A DNA stretch of 64,000 nt from BJGV01 sp964196335 (GTDB taxonomy: Bacteria > Pseudomonadota > Gammaproteobacteria > Burkholderiales > Nitrosomonadaceae). Below are positions 46,192-55,901 of the stretch, in pieces. The translations under genes and the position numbers were made by a program. The notes under the pieces were generated by a model, which saw only the letters and a program-made list of their open reading frames with translations, was not told the DNA's origin and ran no database searches. Positions within the stretch are counted from its first letter, which is position 1, and each line of letters begins with the position of its first letter. The stretch covers positions 310,001 to 374,000 of the forward strand of contig OZ250175.1 of assembly GCA_965238155.1 (NCBI GenBank), read 5' to 3'.

Positions 46192-47010
46192 TTAAGGCAC
46201 AAGCCGGTTGTTTAGAATGACCTTGCTTTGGTTATTCCAGATCACATCAGTCAGATTGGAGTAGCGTGTGATGATCTGTGCTGCAACTCCGCCGGCAAAC
46301 AGGCCAGACCAACCCAGAATCACGAATCCCCAATGCAACGGTGCACTGAAGAGTTCTTCCATGAACCAGAAGGCATGTCCCCATTCGTTAAGACCAACGT
46401 TTGGCAGAATCATCAGCGGACCGGCGATCGCAAAAACCAAAGGAAACGATGTGCCTCTGCTGTACTGTGGCAAACGGGTTATAGCATATAGATAACTGGA
46501 GATCCCGCAGACAATGTACATCGGGAAGGAACCATAGAATACGACGACATGACTAGGAGTAAAACTAGTGTCGCGTATGATCACCTGATGCCATGAAGCA
46601 TCCTGTTCGGTGAAGAAGCTGCCACCCCAGTACACACCAAAGAGGTAAACGCCCAGCCACATCATCCAGTAGAAATAACGCTTGATTTCCAGCTTCGGAT
46701 CCAGGTTATCCAGTTGTTCTTTGGTATCCCTTGTCTTCCAGATCCATCCCCAGGCAATCAGTGCAAATGTCGGCATTACTGTCATGTGTACGCGCCACAG
46801 ACCCATCCAGACTTTCTCAAATTCCGGCTCCATCGAGTCCATGCCATGTGAGTAGGCATAGGTGCGCTGATACCAGATCCAGAAACACGCCACCAGCAGC
46901 ATGAGTGCCAGGCCAAATTTATAGTACCTTGAGTCATACCACTGTGACTGGTCCCAGGAGCCCGAAGACGCTGTGGCTGCCGTTCCAGTCGTTCCGTATG
47001 TTGTTGCCAT
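46192..47010 (-). CDS. amoC: Ammonia monooxygenase subunit C
   Basis: Membrane subunit of ammonia monooxygenase, 272 residues. The metal site seen in PmoC is conserved as Asp137, His141 and His154 (TEQDASWHQ ... TPSHVV), with the same spacing. The start is the ATG at 47010, preceded by AGGAGG. It leads the operon and has its own promoter. Confidence 0.98.
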   Translation of the reverse strand: MATTYGTTGTAATASSGSWDQSQWYDSRYYKFGLALMLLVACFWIWYQRTYAYSHGMDSMEPEFEKVWMGLWRVHMTVMPTFALIAWGWIWKTRDTKEQLDNLDPKLEIKRYFYWMMWLGVYLFGVYWGGSFFTEQDASWHQVIIRDTSFTPSHVVVFYGSFPMYIVCGISSYLYAITRLPQYSRGTSFPLVFAIAGPLMILPNVGLNEWGHAFWFMEELFSAPLHWGFVILGWSGLFAGGVAAQIITRYSNLTDVIWNNQSKVILNNRLVP

Positions 47011-47088
47011 GTTAATTCCTCCTATCCATTTCAAATATGTACTACGACTTTCAAAACCTTCGTGACGACCAATAGCTATCGATACTTT

Positions 47089-47142
47089 TATCAGCCGACA
47101 ATCAACCCCCGCAGATTAGCCGACAAAAGCGCCTCAAGTCAA
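47089..47142 (-). promoter_or_regulatory. Promoter and direct repeats upstream of amoC
   Basis: On the minus strand TTGACT (47137-47142), 18 bp, TAATCT (47113-47118) form a sigma70-type promoter about 100 bp before amoC. Two direct copies of TTGTCGGCT(A/G)AT lie at 47115-47126 (over the -10) and 47089-47100 (downstream), 26 bp apart. They may bind a regulator. The rest of 47011-47367 holds no gene. Confidence 0.65.
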
Positions 47143-47367
47143 GCAATTTGTCAGGCAAGCATGCTAAAACCAAACTATTGCAGAAGCACCTGATCATCAT
47201 ATTTATCTTTTTAAAAAAAATGACCATCAAAATTCCTGCTTAACAAAAAGCAGATGTTGTATTCTCTTAAACGTTACCCCCAAAATAGAGCACTTTTTGC
47301 TTTTTTATTTGTAATGTTTCTATGCTCGGGCTGAACATAATATTACAGGAAAAAAGTTAGTATATGA

Positions 47368-48252
47368 CTATTTGCGCAGCCTGGTTAAAATCTCGTCTAG
47401 TTGCTCTAAATTACTGTAATGGATGAGTACATTCCCTGTATTTTTTTTCCCGGGCTTGATAGTGATTTGCGCACCGAGTCTGGCCGAAACTTCTTCCTGC
47501 AAACGTAGCAGATCGCGATCGCGTTTTGGATGTTTTTTAGTAGACGAAGAACTGGTCATTCGACCCACCAGTACTTCTGTCTCGCGCACAGAAAACTTCT
47601 TATGTGCCACCAAATTTGCGGCCTCAATTTGCCTGGCGGAAGGAAGGGCAAGTAAGGCGCGCGCATGACCCATATCTAGTCTTCCCTGCATCATCAATTT
47701 TTGAACCGATGCCGGCAGGCTCAGTAAACGTAATAAGTTTGAGATAGAGCTGCGCGAACTACCTAAGGCCCGGCCCGCAGCTTGATGAGTCATACCAAAT
47801 TCCTTAATGAGCCGCTGAATTCCCTGAGCCTCTTCTAATGGGTTTAAATTTTCTCGCTGAATGTTTTCAATCAGTGACATTGCCAGAGCCACCTCATCCG
47901 CCACCTCACGAATCAACGCCGGAACCTCTAGGAGCCCCGCCATTTGTGCTGCACGCCAACGCCGCTCACCCGCAATAATTTCGTAACTCCCCCCTGAAAT
48001 CGGCCGGACTAATATCGGCTGCATAACTCCGCGCGTCTTAATAGAATCAGCAAGCTCTGCTAATGAGGCTTTATCCATACTGGTGCGTGGCTGGTATTTT
48101 CCTGGTTGTAAAAAAGATGTTTTTAGGTTCTGCAACACCTCTCCGGCCGCATTGGGGTTGTCGCCCCCGTCCAGCAACGCGTCCAGCCCCCTTCCCAGAC
48201 CCTTCGGTTTTGTCATTTTTTGTCTCGCTTCTTTTTTATATACCGTAGCCAT
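47368..48252 (-). CDS. parB: ParB, chromosome partitioning protein
   Basis: Binds parS sites and spreads as a CTPase clamp to organise the origin. It has 294 residues. KGLGRGLDALL is at the start, the CTP-binding GERRWRAAQMAGL in the middle, then a helix-turn-helix (HQAAGRALGSSRSSISNLLR) and a dimerisation end. GGAGG lies 11 bp before the first ATG; an internal ATG at 48216 would give the usual shorter N-terminus. Confidence 0.96.
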   Translation of the reverse strand: MATVYKKEARQKMTKPKGLGRGLDALLDGGDNPNAAGEVLQNLKTSFLQPGKYQPRTSMDKASLAELADSIKTRGVMQPILVRPISGGSYEIIAGERRWRAAQMAGLLEVPALIREVADEVALAMSLIENIQRENLNPLEEAQGIQRLIKEFGMTHQAAGRALGSSRSSISNLLRLLSLPASVQKLMMQGRLDMGHARALLALPSARQIEAANLVAHKKFSVRETEVLVGRMTSSSSTKKHPKRDRDLLRLQEEVSARLGAQITIKPGKKNTGNVLIHYSNLEQLDEILTRLRK

Positions 48253-48278
48253 GAATTAGCCTGCCTCCAAACGTATTC

Positions 48279-49061
48279 TTAAATCGGCGCCGCATTGGTA
48301 GAATATCTGTTTAAAATTTCTCCTGCCAGCGCAAGATATGCCTGTGAACCTTTTGATAGTCTGTCGTGATACAAACCTGGCTTTCCAAAGCTTGGCGCTT
48401 CTGCTAACCGGACATTACGTGGAATTACCGTACGGTAAACTTTGGCACCAAAATGATCTCTTAACTGATCCGACACCTGTCGCGTCAGAGTGCTTCTTGG
48501 ATCAAACATTGTCCGTAATAAACCCTCAATCTCAAGAACCGGATTTAGGTTAGCGCGCACTCTTTTTATAGTGTTAACCAGATCGCTTAACCCCTCCAAT
48601 GCATAATACTCACATTGCATTGGAATCATCACAGCATTTGCTGCGCACAAACCATTGAGCGTAAGTAAATTAAGTGCAGGCGGGCAATCCAGAAGAATAA
48701 AATCATATTCACTTTTAATTTTTTCTAGTGAATCTTTCAATCGCATTTCACGCCGTGGCAGCCCCACCATTTCAATCTCAGCGCCGGCCAGGTCACGATT
48801 AGCAGGAATCAGATCATATTTCCCGCTGGTCGAGGTTATACGAATATCAGTTAACCGCTGATTGTTCACTAAAGCATGGTAAACCGTCCTCTGCAGCGTC
48901 CTTTTATCTACACCGCTCCCCATAGTGGCATTACCTTGCGGGTCCAGATCAACCAGCAACACCTTGCGCTTAGCGGCCACCAGACTTGCTGCTAAATTTA
49001 CGCTCGTTGTGGTTTTTCCTACTCCACCTTTCTGGTTTGTTACTGCCAAAATTTTCGCCAC
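48279..49061 (-). CDS. parA: ParA, chromosome partitioning ATPase
   Basis: Walker-type ATPase that moves ParB-parS complexes, 260 residues. The deviant Walker A KGGVGKTT is at 11-18 (NQKGGVGKTTTSVNLAASL), and Walker B is FILLDCPPAL. It precedes parB by 26 bp. Confidence 0.97.
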   Translation of the reverse strand: MAKILAVTNQKGGVGKTTTSVNLAASLVAAKRKVLLVDLDPQGNATMGSGVDKRTLQRTVYHALVNNQRLTDIRITSTSGKYDLIPANRDLAGAEIEMVGLPRREMRLKDSLEKIKSEYDFILLDCPPALNLLTLNGLCAANAVMIPMQCEYYALEGLSDLVNTIKRVRANLNPVLEIEGLLRTMFDPRSTLTRQVSDQLRDHFGAKVYRTVIPRNVRLAEAPSFGKPGLYHDRLSKGSQAYLALAGEILNRYSTNAAPI

Positions 49062-49122
49062 TGAATCCTCTCCTAAATTTTTGTTGCCATATACATAATC
49101 AGCGCATTATGTGCCACTAAAA

Positions 49123-49755
49123 TTACTTGCGTTTAATGAGCACAAGATGTCGTTTTGCATTAAGGCCCGGAACCATAACCGGAAATATTTTATTTATAAC
49201 AAATTGTTCTGGAATTTGCACCTGCTCTTCTCGGGGCCTTACTCCTTTCATTGCCACAATCGTACCCCCTTTGTCATCTTCTTTACACAGGTGCCCCGCC
49301 AACTGGACATAAACAGCAAGACTTGAAAAAGCCCGGGAAATAACTGTGTCAAATTTTTCCTTTGGACTAAAGTTTTCTACTCGTTCTGCAACTACTTCAA
49401 CATTTTTCAGGCCCAGCTCGATGCGGGCTTGCTGCAAAAATACAGCTTTCTTTTGATTACTCTCAAACAAAACCACACGCCAATCAGGCCGGACTAAGGC
49501 CAAAGGAATTCCAGGCAGACCTGCTCCACTGCCCACATCTGCAACACGAGGCCCTGCAATGTGCGGTAAAACAGCCAAGCTATCAAACAGGTGTCGACTT
49601 AACATTGCTTCCGGCTTACGTACCGCTGTCAAGTTATATACTTCGCCCCACTTCTCAACCAAATCCAGATACTGCAGCAAACGAACCGCAGATCCTTCTG
49701 GAAGGGCAATCCCTAATGTAGCAACCCCTTCAGCCAGCTGTGATTCTAGGCTCAC
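49123..49755 (-). CDS. rsmG: 16S rRNA (guanine527-N7)-methyltransferase
   Basis: SAM-dependent methyltransferase for G527 of 16S rRNA, 210 residues. HLFDSLAVLPHI and ADVGSGAGLPGIPLALVRP are signatures, and SRAFSSL follows. It overlaps the mnmG end by 26 bp, the classic gidA-gidB arrangement. Confidence 0.96.
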   Translation of the reverse strand: MSLESQLAEGVATLGIALPEGSAVRLLQYLDLVEKWGEVYNLTAVRKPEAMLSRHLFDSLAVLPHIAGPRVADVGSGAGLPGIPLALVRPDWRVVLFESNQKKAVFLQQARIELGLKNVEVVAERVENFSPKEKFDTVISRAFSSLAVYVQLAGHLCKEDDKGGTIVAMKGVRPREEQVQIPEQFVINKIFPVMVPGLNAKRHLVLIKRK

Positions 49756-51667
49756 GCTCTTTTTTATTCTTTTCTTTCTGCTCTATAAAACCACGTTTCA
49801 AGTGTACCAGTAATAACGAAATCGCCGCCGGAGTAATGCCGGAAATCCGTGCTGCCTGGCCCACAGTTTCTGGTTTATGCTGATTCAGTTTTTGTTGTAC
49901 CTCGGTAGAAAGACCCCGTACGGATTGATAATCCAACTTCTGGGGCAAACACATTTTTTCATAATATGCATTGCGCTCCACTTCGGCTTTTTGCCTTTCG
50001 ATATAACCAGAGTATTTCGCCTGGATTTCTACCTGATCCGATACCTTGACATCAATGGCAACTTCCTCCACACTTGGTAACGACATCAACTTCTTATAAG
50101 TCACATCAGGTCGACGTAACAACTCATATAGCGAAAACTCCCGTTCAATAGATTTACCTAACACTCGAAACATTTCTTCCTCCGGCACATTCCTCGTTCC
50201 GGCATTCGGGCCAAGAAAAATTGTTTTTAATCTTTTCTGCTCGCTGATAATTGCCCCGCGCTTAGATTCAAATGCCGACCAACGCTCGCTATCAACCACG
50301 CCCAGCTTGTGTCCGATTTCAGTCAAGCGTAAATCAGCATTATCCTCGCGCAACTGCAAACGATATTCTGCTCGACTGGTGAACATTCGATACGGCTCTG
50401 TCACTCCACGTGTAATTAGATCGTCTACTAACACTCCGAGATACGCCTCATCGCGCCGCGGACACCATCCGTCTTGTCCCTGTGATTTGCGTCCGGCATT
50501 AATCCCTGCCAACAGACCTTGTGCCGCTGCTTCTTCATAACCTGTGGTGCCGTTGATTTGTCCGGCAAAAAAGAGCCCCTCAATAGCCTTGGTTTCAAGT
50601 GAGCTTTTAAGTCCCCGCGGATCAAAATAATCATATTCGATCGCGTATCCCGGACAAGTAATATGTGCTTTTTCCAGTCCCTCAATAGAGCGCACCAAAT
50701 CAACCTGCAGATCAAATGGTAAACTTGTAGAAATGCCATTGGGATATATTTCGTTGGTATTGAGCCCCTCCGGCTCTAAAAAAATCTGATGCGCCGTTTT
50801 CTCAGAAAACCGCACGACCTTATCCTCGATGGAGGGACAATATCGCGGACCAACCCCTTCAATCGTACCCGTAAATAAAGGCGACCGATCTAATCCGCCA
50901 CGAATAATATTGTGGGTGCGTTCATTGGTAGAGGCTATCCAGCATGATAACTGGGGGGGGTGCTGAGAAGCGCTGCCTAGAAATGAAAAGGCCGGGGCAG
51001 GCCTGTCACCAGGTTGTTCCGCCAAAACTGAATAATCTATGGTACGGCCATCAATGCGCGGAGGTGTGCCGGTTTTTAATCTTCCGACGGCCAGATCCAT
51101 TTCTCGCAAACGATGCGCAAGAGTATTTGATGACGGATCCCCTGCACGCCCGGCCCGGAAACTGCTTGACCCAACATGTGCAAGACCGGCAAGAAATGTT
51201 CCTGCAGTTAATACTACAGTACGGGCAAAGAACTTAATTCCCAGCTGAGTAACAACCCCCGTAACCCAGTTACCCTCTAAAGTGAAGTCGTCTACCGCCT
51301 GTTGAAATAAGCTTAGGTTCGGCTGGTTTTCCAGTCGGCGACGAATTGCCTGTCGATAAAGCATTCTGTCAGCTTGTGCACGAGTTGCACGAACCGCCGC
51401 GCCCTTGCTGGCATTAAGAATACGAAACTGGATGCCGGCCTCATCCGCGGCGGCAGCCATGGCGCCACCAAGCGCATCGATTTCTTTAACCAGATGACCC
51501 TTTCCAATCCCGCCTATAGAAGGATTACACGACATCTGGCCCAAAGTTTCAATATTATGTGTAAGCAACAGGGTTTTTCTTCCCATTCTGGCAGATACCA
51601 GCGCAGCTTCAGTGCCCGCATGTCCGCCGCCTACCACGATAACATCAAATTTTTCAGAAACAATCAT
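49730..51667 (-). CDS. mnmG: tRNA modification protein MnmG (GidA)
   Basis: FAD protein that, with MnmE, makes 5-carboxymethylaminomethyluridine at the tRNA wobble base. It has 645 residues. The FAD motif VGGGHAGTEAALVSARMG is near the start, with the signatures CNPSIGGIGKGHLVKEIDAL and GQINGTTGYEEAAAQGL. It is followed by rsmG. Confidence 0.97.
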   Translation of the reverse strand: MIVSEKFDVIVVGGGHAGTEAALVSARMGRKTLLLTHNIETLGQMSCNPSIGGIGKGHLVKEIDALGGAMAAAADEAGIQFRILNASKGAAVRATRAQADRMLYRQAIRRRLENQPNLSLFQQAVDDFTLEGNWVTGVVTQLGIKFFARTVVLTAGTFLAGLAHVGSSSFRAGRAGDPSSNTLAHRLREMDLAVGRLKTGTPPRIDGRTIDYSVLAEQPGDRPAPAFSFLGSASQHPPQLSCWIASTNERTHNIIRGGLDRSPLFTGTIEGVGPRYCPSIEDKVVRFSEKTAHQIFLEPEGLNTNEIYPNGISTSLPFDLQVDLVRSIEGLEKAHITCPGYAIEYDYFDPRGLKSSLETKAIEGLFFAGQINGTTGYEEAAAQGLLAGINAGRKSQGQDGWCPRRDEAYLGVLVDDLITRGVTEPYRMFTSRAEYRLQLREDNADLRLTEIGHKLGVVDSERWSAFESKRGAIISEQKRLKTIFLGPNAGTRNVPEEEMFRVLGKSIEREFSLYELLRRPDVTYKKLMSLPSVEEVAIDVKVSDQVEIQAKYSGYIERQKAEVERNAYYEKMCLPQKLDYQSVRGLSTEVQQKLNQHKPETVGQAARISGITPAAISLLLVHLKRGFIEQKEKNKKEREPRITAG

Positions 51668-51857
51668 CCAAACCGATGCCTTAAAAAATTATTTTTAGAA
51701 AAATATATTATACGGTAAACCAGATACAAATGTTATCGTGCAGAACTCGGGTCATCAGCCCGGGTCATCAGCCGTAACAGCAGAACGATGAAAGGGTAAA
51801 GACAGACTAGGCCCGCGCTGTCCCTCTGTAATTATCTCTTGTAACAAAGCAAAGCTT

Positions 51858-52283
51858 ATGAAACACCATACCATCAAAATCCTGTTGCTCAGTGCCGGCT
51901 GGCTTTCGATCGCCCTGGGCGTGCTCGGGGTGATGCTGCCATTACTACCCACCACTCCTTTTATTCTCCTGGCTGCCGCCTGTTTCGCCAAATCATCTCC
52001 GCGCTTTCACAACTGGCTGCTTACCCATCGCCACCTGGGTCCGATCATCCACCAGTACCAGTCCGGTAACGGCCTGCCCCGCCGTGTGCGCCGGCGGGCA
52101 CTGGCCATACTCTGGGCCAGCATGTCACTGTCGATGTGGATTATCGGCCAGTGGTGGGCGGTGGCAGTGCTGGGCACTATTGGAACCTGCGTAACCATCT
52201 ATCTGTGCCGACAGCCGTCTAAAGGATCCGCTGAAACCATCGGGACAAGAAACGCCTCAAGGAGGGCAAGTCGTCGCCGATAA
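51858..52283 (+). CDS. DUF454 (YbaN-like) membrane protein, GC-rich
   Basis: Inner-membrane protein of 141 residues with the DUF454 pattern (GVLGVMLPLLPTTPFILLAA, then CFAKSSPRFHNWL) and a basic Arg-rich C-terminus. It is the only plus-strand gene between amoC and rpmH. Its body is clearly GC-richer than its neighbours (the 60 bases from 52081 are about two thirds G+C), which suggests acquisition. Function unknown. Two parS sites follow it. Confidence 0.85.
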   Translation: MKHHTIKILLLSAGWLSIALGVLGVMLPLLPTTPFILLAAACFAKSSPRFHNWLLTHRHLGPIIHQYQSGNGLPRRVRRRALAILWASMSLSMWIIGQWWAVAVLGTIGTCVTIYLCRQPSKGSAETIGTRNASRRASRRR

Positions 52284-52310
52284 GGCCGGGCCATGTTGTG
52301 ACGTGAACAA

Positions 52311-52326
52311 TGTTTCACGTGAAACA
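52311..52326. promoter_or_regulatory. parS site 1
   Basis: Exact match to the 16-bp chromosomal parS palindrome TGTTTCACGTGAAACA, between DUF454 and mnmE. Binding site for ParB, encoded about 4 kb to the left. Confidence 0.97.
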
Positions 52327-52346
52327 CCCTCCGATCTTCATGACAA

Positions 52347-52362
52347 TGTTTCACGTGAAACA
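52347..52362. promoter_or_regulatory. parS site 2
   Basis: Second exact copy of TGTTTCACGTGAAACA, 36 bp from the first (about 3.5 helical turns). The pair lies about 4.4 kb from the DnaA-box region. Confidence 0.97.
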
Positions 52363-52449
52363 TTTCTTAAAATGGCTTTACTGGAAAAGTCTGTTCTGGC
52401 AAAAACAGTCTATGCTGCGACCCGGGTTGCGGGGTTTGTGAAAAACAAG

Positions 52450-53808
52450 CTACTTGCCGATACAAAAGCGTGAAAATATCTCCCCCAGCAAATCATCTGC
52501 GCTGAACTCGCCGGTAATCGATGACAGAGTCTGTTGGGCGAGCCGCAATTCCTCGGCGAGTAGCTCCGCCCTAATTTCTTGCCTGGTTATCTTGCAAGCG
52601 TCCTCCAAATGTTTTTTTGTTTCTGCAAGCGCCTTCAAATGGCGGTGGCGGGCCATAAATAAGCCTTCACATGTGGAAGAGTCTGATTTCCAGCCGACGA
52701 TCTCGAGGAGTTTTTGCCGGAGCTGCTCAATGCCAGCGCCGGTTTTTGCGGAAAGATAAATTTCTGCTTTTTCTTTCTTGTCTGAGACACGCGGCACCTC
52801 TTTTAGTAAATCTATTTTGTTGCCTATATGAATTAGCGGCACCCCTGCCGGAAGCTTACCTAGTATCCCCTGATCTTCTGTAGTTAGGCCCGAACGACAG
52901 TCCGTCAGCAAGAGCACCAGCCCCCCTTTCTCAATGGCCGCCCAGGCATGGGCAATGCCTATTTTTTCTACCTCATCATCTGTCTCTCTCAGTCCGGCAG
53001 TGTCTATGAGATGAATCGGCACCCCTTCAATTTGAATCGTCTCGCGGATAGCATCCCGGGTTGTACCCGGAGTTGCAGTAACAATAGCTACCTCTTCTTT
53101 TGCCAGTTTGTTCATTAGGCTGGATTTCCCCACGTTGGGTTGACCTACTAACACCACGTGAATTCCTTCGCGAAGTAAACTTCCCTGCCGTGCGGCAGTA
53201 ATTATGTATTCAAGTTCTGATTTAATATTTTTAAGCTGGTTATAAACATCGGTATGCCTGAGGAAACTGGTTTCTTCTTCTGGAAAATCTAATGTCGCCT
53301 CTACAAGCATACGCAAGTCAATAATTGCTTGTGTCTGCGCATGAATGGCAGCGGAAAACTCCCCCTGTAATGAACGCATGGCACAGCGCACTGCTTCGCC
53401 GGTACTCGCGTCTATAATATCCGCCACACTTTCTGCCTGAGCCAGGTCAAGCTTGTTGTTAAGGAAGGCGCGCAAGGTAAATTCTCCTGGCTGAGCCAGC
53501 CTTGCACCCAGAGAAAGACAACGAGATAGCAACATATCCATTACTGCCGGCCCACCGTGGCCTTGTAGTTCTAATACATCTTCACCGGTATAGGAATGAG
53601 GAGAGGAATAAAAGACAGCAATGCCCTGGTCTATGATCAGCCCATTTTCGTCCTTAAAATTACTTAGGCTGGCATGTCGTTTCTTTGGAAAGTATCCTAA
53701 TATCTCTCGAATTATTTGTTGGAGGTCTTTACCGGAAATACGCACTACACCAACCCCGCCTCGTCCCGGCGGAGTAGCAATGGCGGCAATAATGTCGGTG
53801 TTTCCCAT
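52450..53808 (-). CDS. mnmE: tRNA modification GTPase MnmE
   Basis: GTPase partner of MnmG, 452 residues. The N-terminal tetrahydrofolate-binding part begins with IAAIATPPGRGGVGVVRISG. The G domain has GQPNVGKSSL and LIDTAGLRETDDEVE, and the protein ends in the catalytic CIGK motif (FCIGK). Confidence 0.97.
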   Translation of the reverse strand: MGNTDIIAAIATPPGRGGVGVVRISGKDLQQIIREILGYFPKKRHASLSNFKDENGLIIDQGIAVFYSSPHSYTGEDVLELQGHGGPAVMDMLLSRCLSLGARLAQPGEFTLRAFLNNKLDLAQAESVADIIDASTGEAVRCAMRSLQGEFSAAIHAQTQAIIDLRMLVEATLDFPEEETSFLRHTDVYNQLKNIKSELEYIITAARQGSLLREGIHVVLVGQPNVGKSSLMNKLAKEEVAIVTATPGTTRDAIRETIQIEGVPIHLIDTAGLRETDDEVEKIGIAHAWAAIEKGGLVLLLTDCRSGLTTEDQGILGKLPAGVPLIHIGNKIDLLKEVPRVSDKKEKAEIYLSAKTGAGIEQLRQKLLEIVGWKSDSSTCEGLFMARHRHLKALAETKKHLEDACKITRQEIRAELLAEELRLAQQTLSSITGEFSADDLLGEIFSRFCIGK

Positions 53809-53860
53809 GAAAATATATTGAGCTAAGACTCAATTATATACGGCGTTGTTTTCCCTCAGT

Positions 53861-55618
53861 TCATTTTTTCTTAATTGCCGGAACAGTGGTTGACGGGGCA
53901 TACATGCGCGTAATTTGCCACTGTTGAGCAATAGAGAGCGAATTATTAACTAAAGAATACAGCACAAGTCCTGCGGGGAAAAAGAAGAAAAACACACTAA
54001 AAACCAAGGGCATAATCTGCATTACCTTTTGCTGAATCGGATCAGTTGCTGCCGGGTTCAGCTTGGTTTGAATATACATGGAAATACCCATGATCACCGG
54101 CAATACATAGTAAGGGTCAGGTGTAGATAAATCTTGTATCCATAAAGCAAAAGGGGCATAACGCAGCTCTACGCTGGCAAGTAATACCCAATAAAGTGAA
54201 ATAAACACTGGAATTTGAACCAGTATGGGCAAACAGCCTCCCATAGGATTAATCTTCTCGGCTTTATAAAACTCCATCATTGCCTGGTTCATGCGCTGCT
54301 TATCTTTTCCGTGTTGTTCACGTAATCGCTGCAATTTAGGAGTAACTGCCTTTAGTTTTGCCATTGAACGATAACCAGCTGCAGACAATGGAAAAAAGAT
54401 CAGCTTGACCAACATTGTCAGAAGAATAATTGAAACCCCCCAGTTTCCGGTCCAAGAATGAAAGAAGGATAACAACCAAAATAACGGTGCCCCAATGACA
54501 GTAAGCCAACCATAATCAACTACTAAATCAAGTCCTGGTGCTAACTCAGACAGTTTACTTTGTTCTTGTGGGCCGACATAAAATGGGACCACTACACTAC
54601 CAATTTCGCCCGGCTGAATTGTACCTGCCGGCACAATTACCCCTGCGGTATATTTATTCTCCCCCAGGTGTTTAGCATAATATTCTCTCAAAGTTTTATC
54701 TTTCGGAAGCCAGGCAGTAAGAAAATAATGCTCTTGCATGGCAATCCAACCGTTATCGGTATTTTTGGGATAAGTGGCAGTTCCATCCACCAGATCAGGA
54801 AATTTTACTTTCTGGAATTTTTCTTCCTCGGTATAAACTGTTGCGCCGGTAAATTGTGGGACCATAAACATCGAGGCTTCTACGGGAGCACTATCACGTA
54901 ACACCTGGAAATAGGAAAAAGGCTGGAGCACGCTGCTTCCCTGATTGTCAATCTCAAATCTAACATCAATAAGATAGCTGCCGCGACGAAAAGTATAAAT
55001 CTTGGTTGCCTTTATTCCACCAACTTCAGGAGCAGAAAGCCGTATCTCAACTTTATCTTCGCCCACAATTAAATTATAACTTTCAGCTTCTGCTGTATAG
55101 TGAGTTTTATGTGTGGGAAGACTCTTGCCTATTAGGCCCGACTGGGCAACATTAACCCGTGGAAACTCATTTTGTAACAAAGCAAACGGTATATTTTTAT
55201 CTTTCCTGGATGGATGATGCAATAATTCAAGATGGCGTATATCTCCGCCTGCTGTATCTATTTCAGCAAAAACCATATCAGTTTTAACTTGAATTTTTGT
55301 CCCAGACTCTAAGCCGCCGGTTACGGCCGTGGGGGTAACACCCTCCCCTGAATTGGGATTCGTAGTTGACTGAGAAGAGATAAGTTTTTCTCCTGGCACC
55401 GGGGCTCCGTCCTGGAGTTGAGTATCTGGCCCGTCTACACCTTGTGCCACATTACCAGGTACTGCTGCGGTACCTTGTTGTACGGTACTCTGTTGTCCTG
55501 CCTGTCTCTCAGTTTTGCTGTCGGGAGATTGTGGTAACTGTTCACGCTGCCACTCTTCCCACAGGAATAGTCCTGATGTGAAAAAAATCATAACAAGAAC
55601 AAGTTTTTTTATATCCAT
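53861..55618 (-). CDS. yidC: Membrane protein insertase YidC
   Basis: Inserts and folds inner-membrane proteins, 585 residues. There is an N-terminal helix (about 5-20), then a long periplasmic beta domain with a low-complexity Gln/Thr/Pro linker before it (about 25-110), and five C-terminal helices with MMEFYKAEKINPMGGCLPI, the insertase core. Confidence 0.97.
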   Translation of the reverse strand: MDIKKLVLVMIFFTSGLFLWEEWQREQLPQSPDSKTERQAGQQSTVQQGTAAVPGNVAQGVDGPDTQLQDGAPVPGEKLISSQSTTNPNSGEGVTPTAVTGGLESGTKIQVKTDMVFAEIDTAGGDIRHLELLHHPSRKDKNIPFALLQNEFPRVNVAQSGLIGKSLPTHKTHYTAEAESYNLIVGEDKVEIRLSAPEVGGIKATKIYTFRRGSYLIDVRFEIDNQGSSVLQPFSYFQVLRDSAPVEASMFMVPQFTGATVYTEEEKFQKVKFPDLVDGTATYPKNTDNGWIAMQEHYFLTAWLPKDKTLREYYAKHLGENKYTAGVIVPAGTIQPGEIGSVVVPFYVGPQEQSKLSELAPGLDLVVDYGWLTVIGAPLFWLLSFFHSWTGNWGVSIILLTMLVKLIFFPLSAAGYRSMAKLKAVTPKLQRLREQHGKDKQRMNQAMMEFYKAEKINPMGGCLPILVQIPVFISLYWVLLASVELRYAPFALWIQDLSTPDPYYVLPVIMGISMYIQTKLNPAATDPIQQKVMQIMPLVFSVFFFFFPAGLVLYSLVNNSLSIAQQWQITRMYAPSTTVPAIKKK

Positions 55619-55691
55619 CTTTAGTTAGTATCTTGTTTTTAAAATAAGAATTTGTACGCTACACTACAAATATCTTGAGTACTACCGACAA

Positions 55692-55901
55692 CTAAGGAAC
55701 CGGATCATGTCCGCCGCTGACCCACGGGTTACAACGAAGAATTCTCCACATACTCAACAATGTTCCCCGCCAGAACCCATGCTTAATAAGCGCTTCTCGA
55801 GCATAATGCGAGCAGGAGGGGCTAAACCTACACGAGGGTCCAAAAAAAGGACTCAGACAATATTGGTAAAGCTTGATGAAGCTTATAATTATCCGCAACA
55901 T
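55692..55901 (-). CDS. yidD: YidD, membrane protein insertion efficiency factor
   Basis: Small protein of 69 residues between rnpA and yidC. IKLYQYCLSPFFGPSCRFSP and CSHYAREALIKHG are the family signature. It overlaps rnpA by 13 bp. Confidence 0.95.
   Translation of the reverse strand: MLRIIISFIKLYQYCLSPFFGPSCRFSPSCSHYAREALIKHGFWRGTLLSMWRILRCNPWVSGGHDPVP

Noticed and set aside
52295..52310. Third parS-like site just before parS 1
   Set aside because: It contains ACGTGAACA but the left arm is wrong; too degenerate to call.
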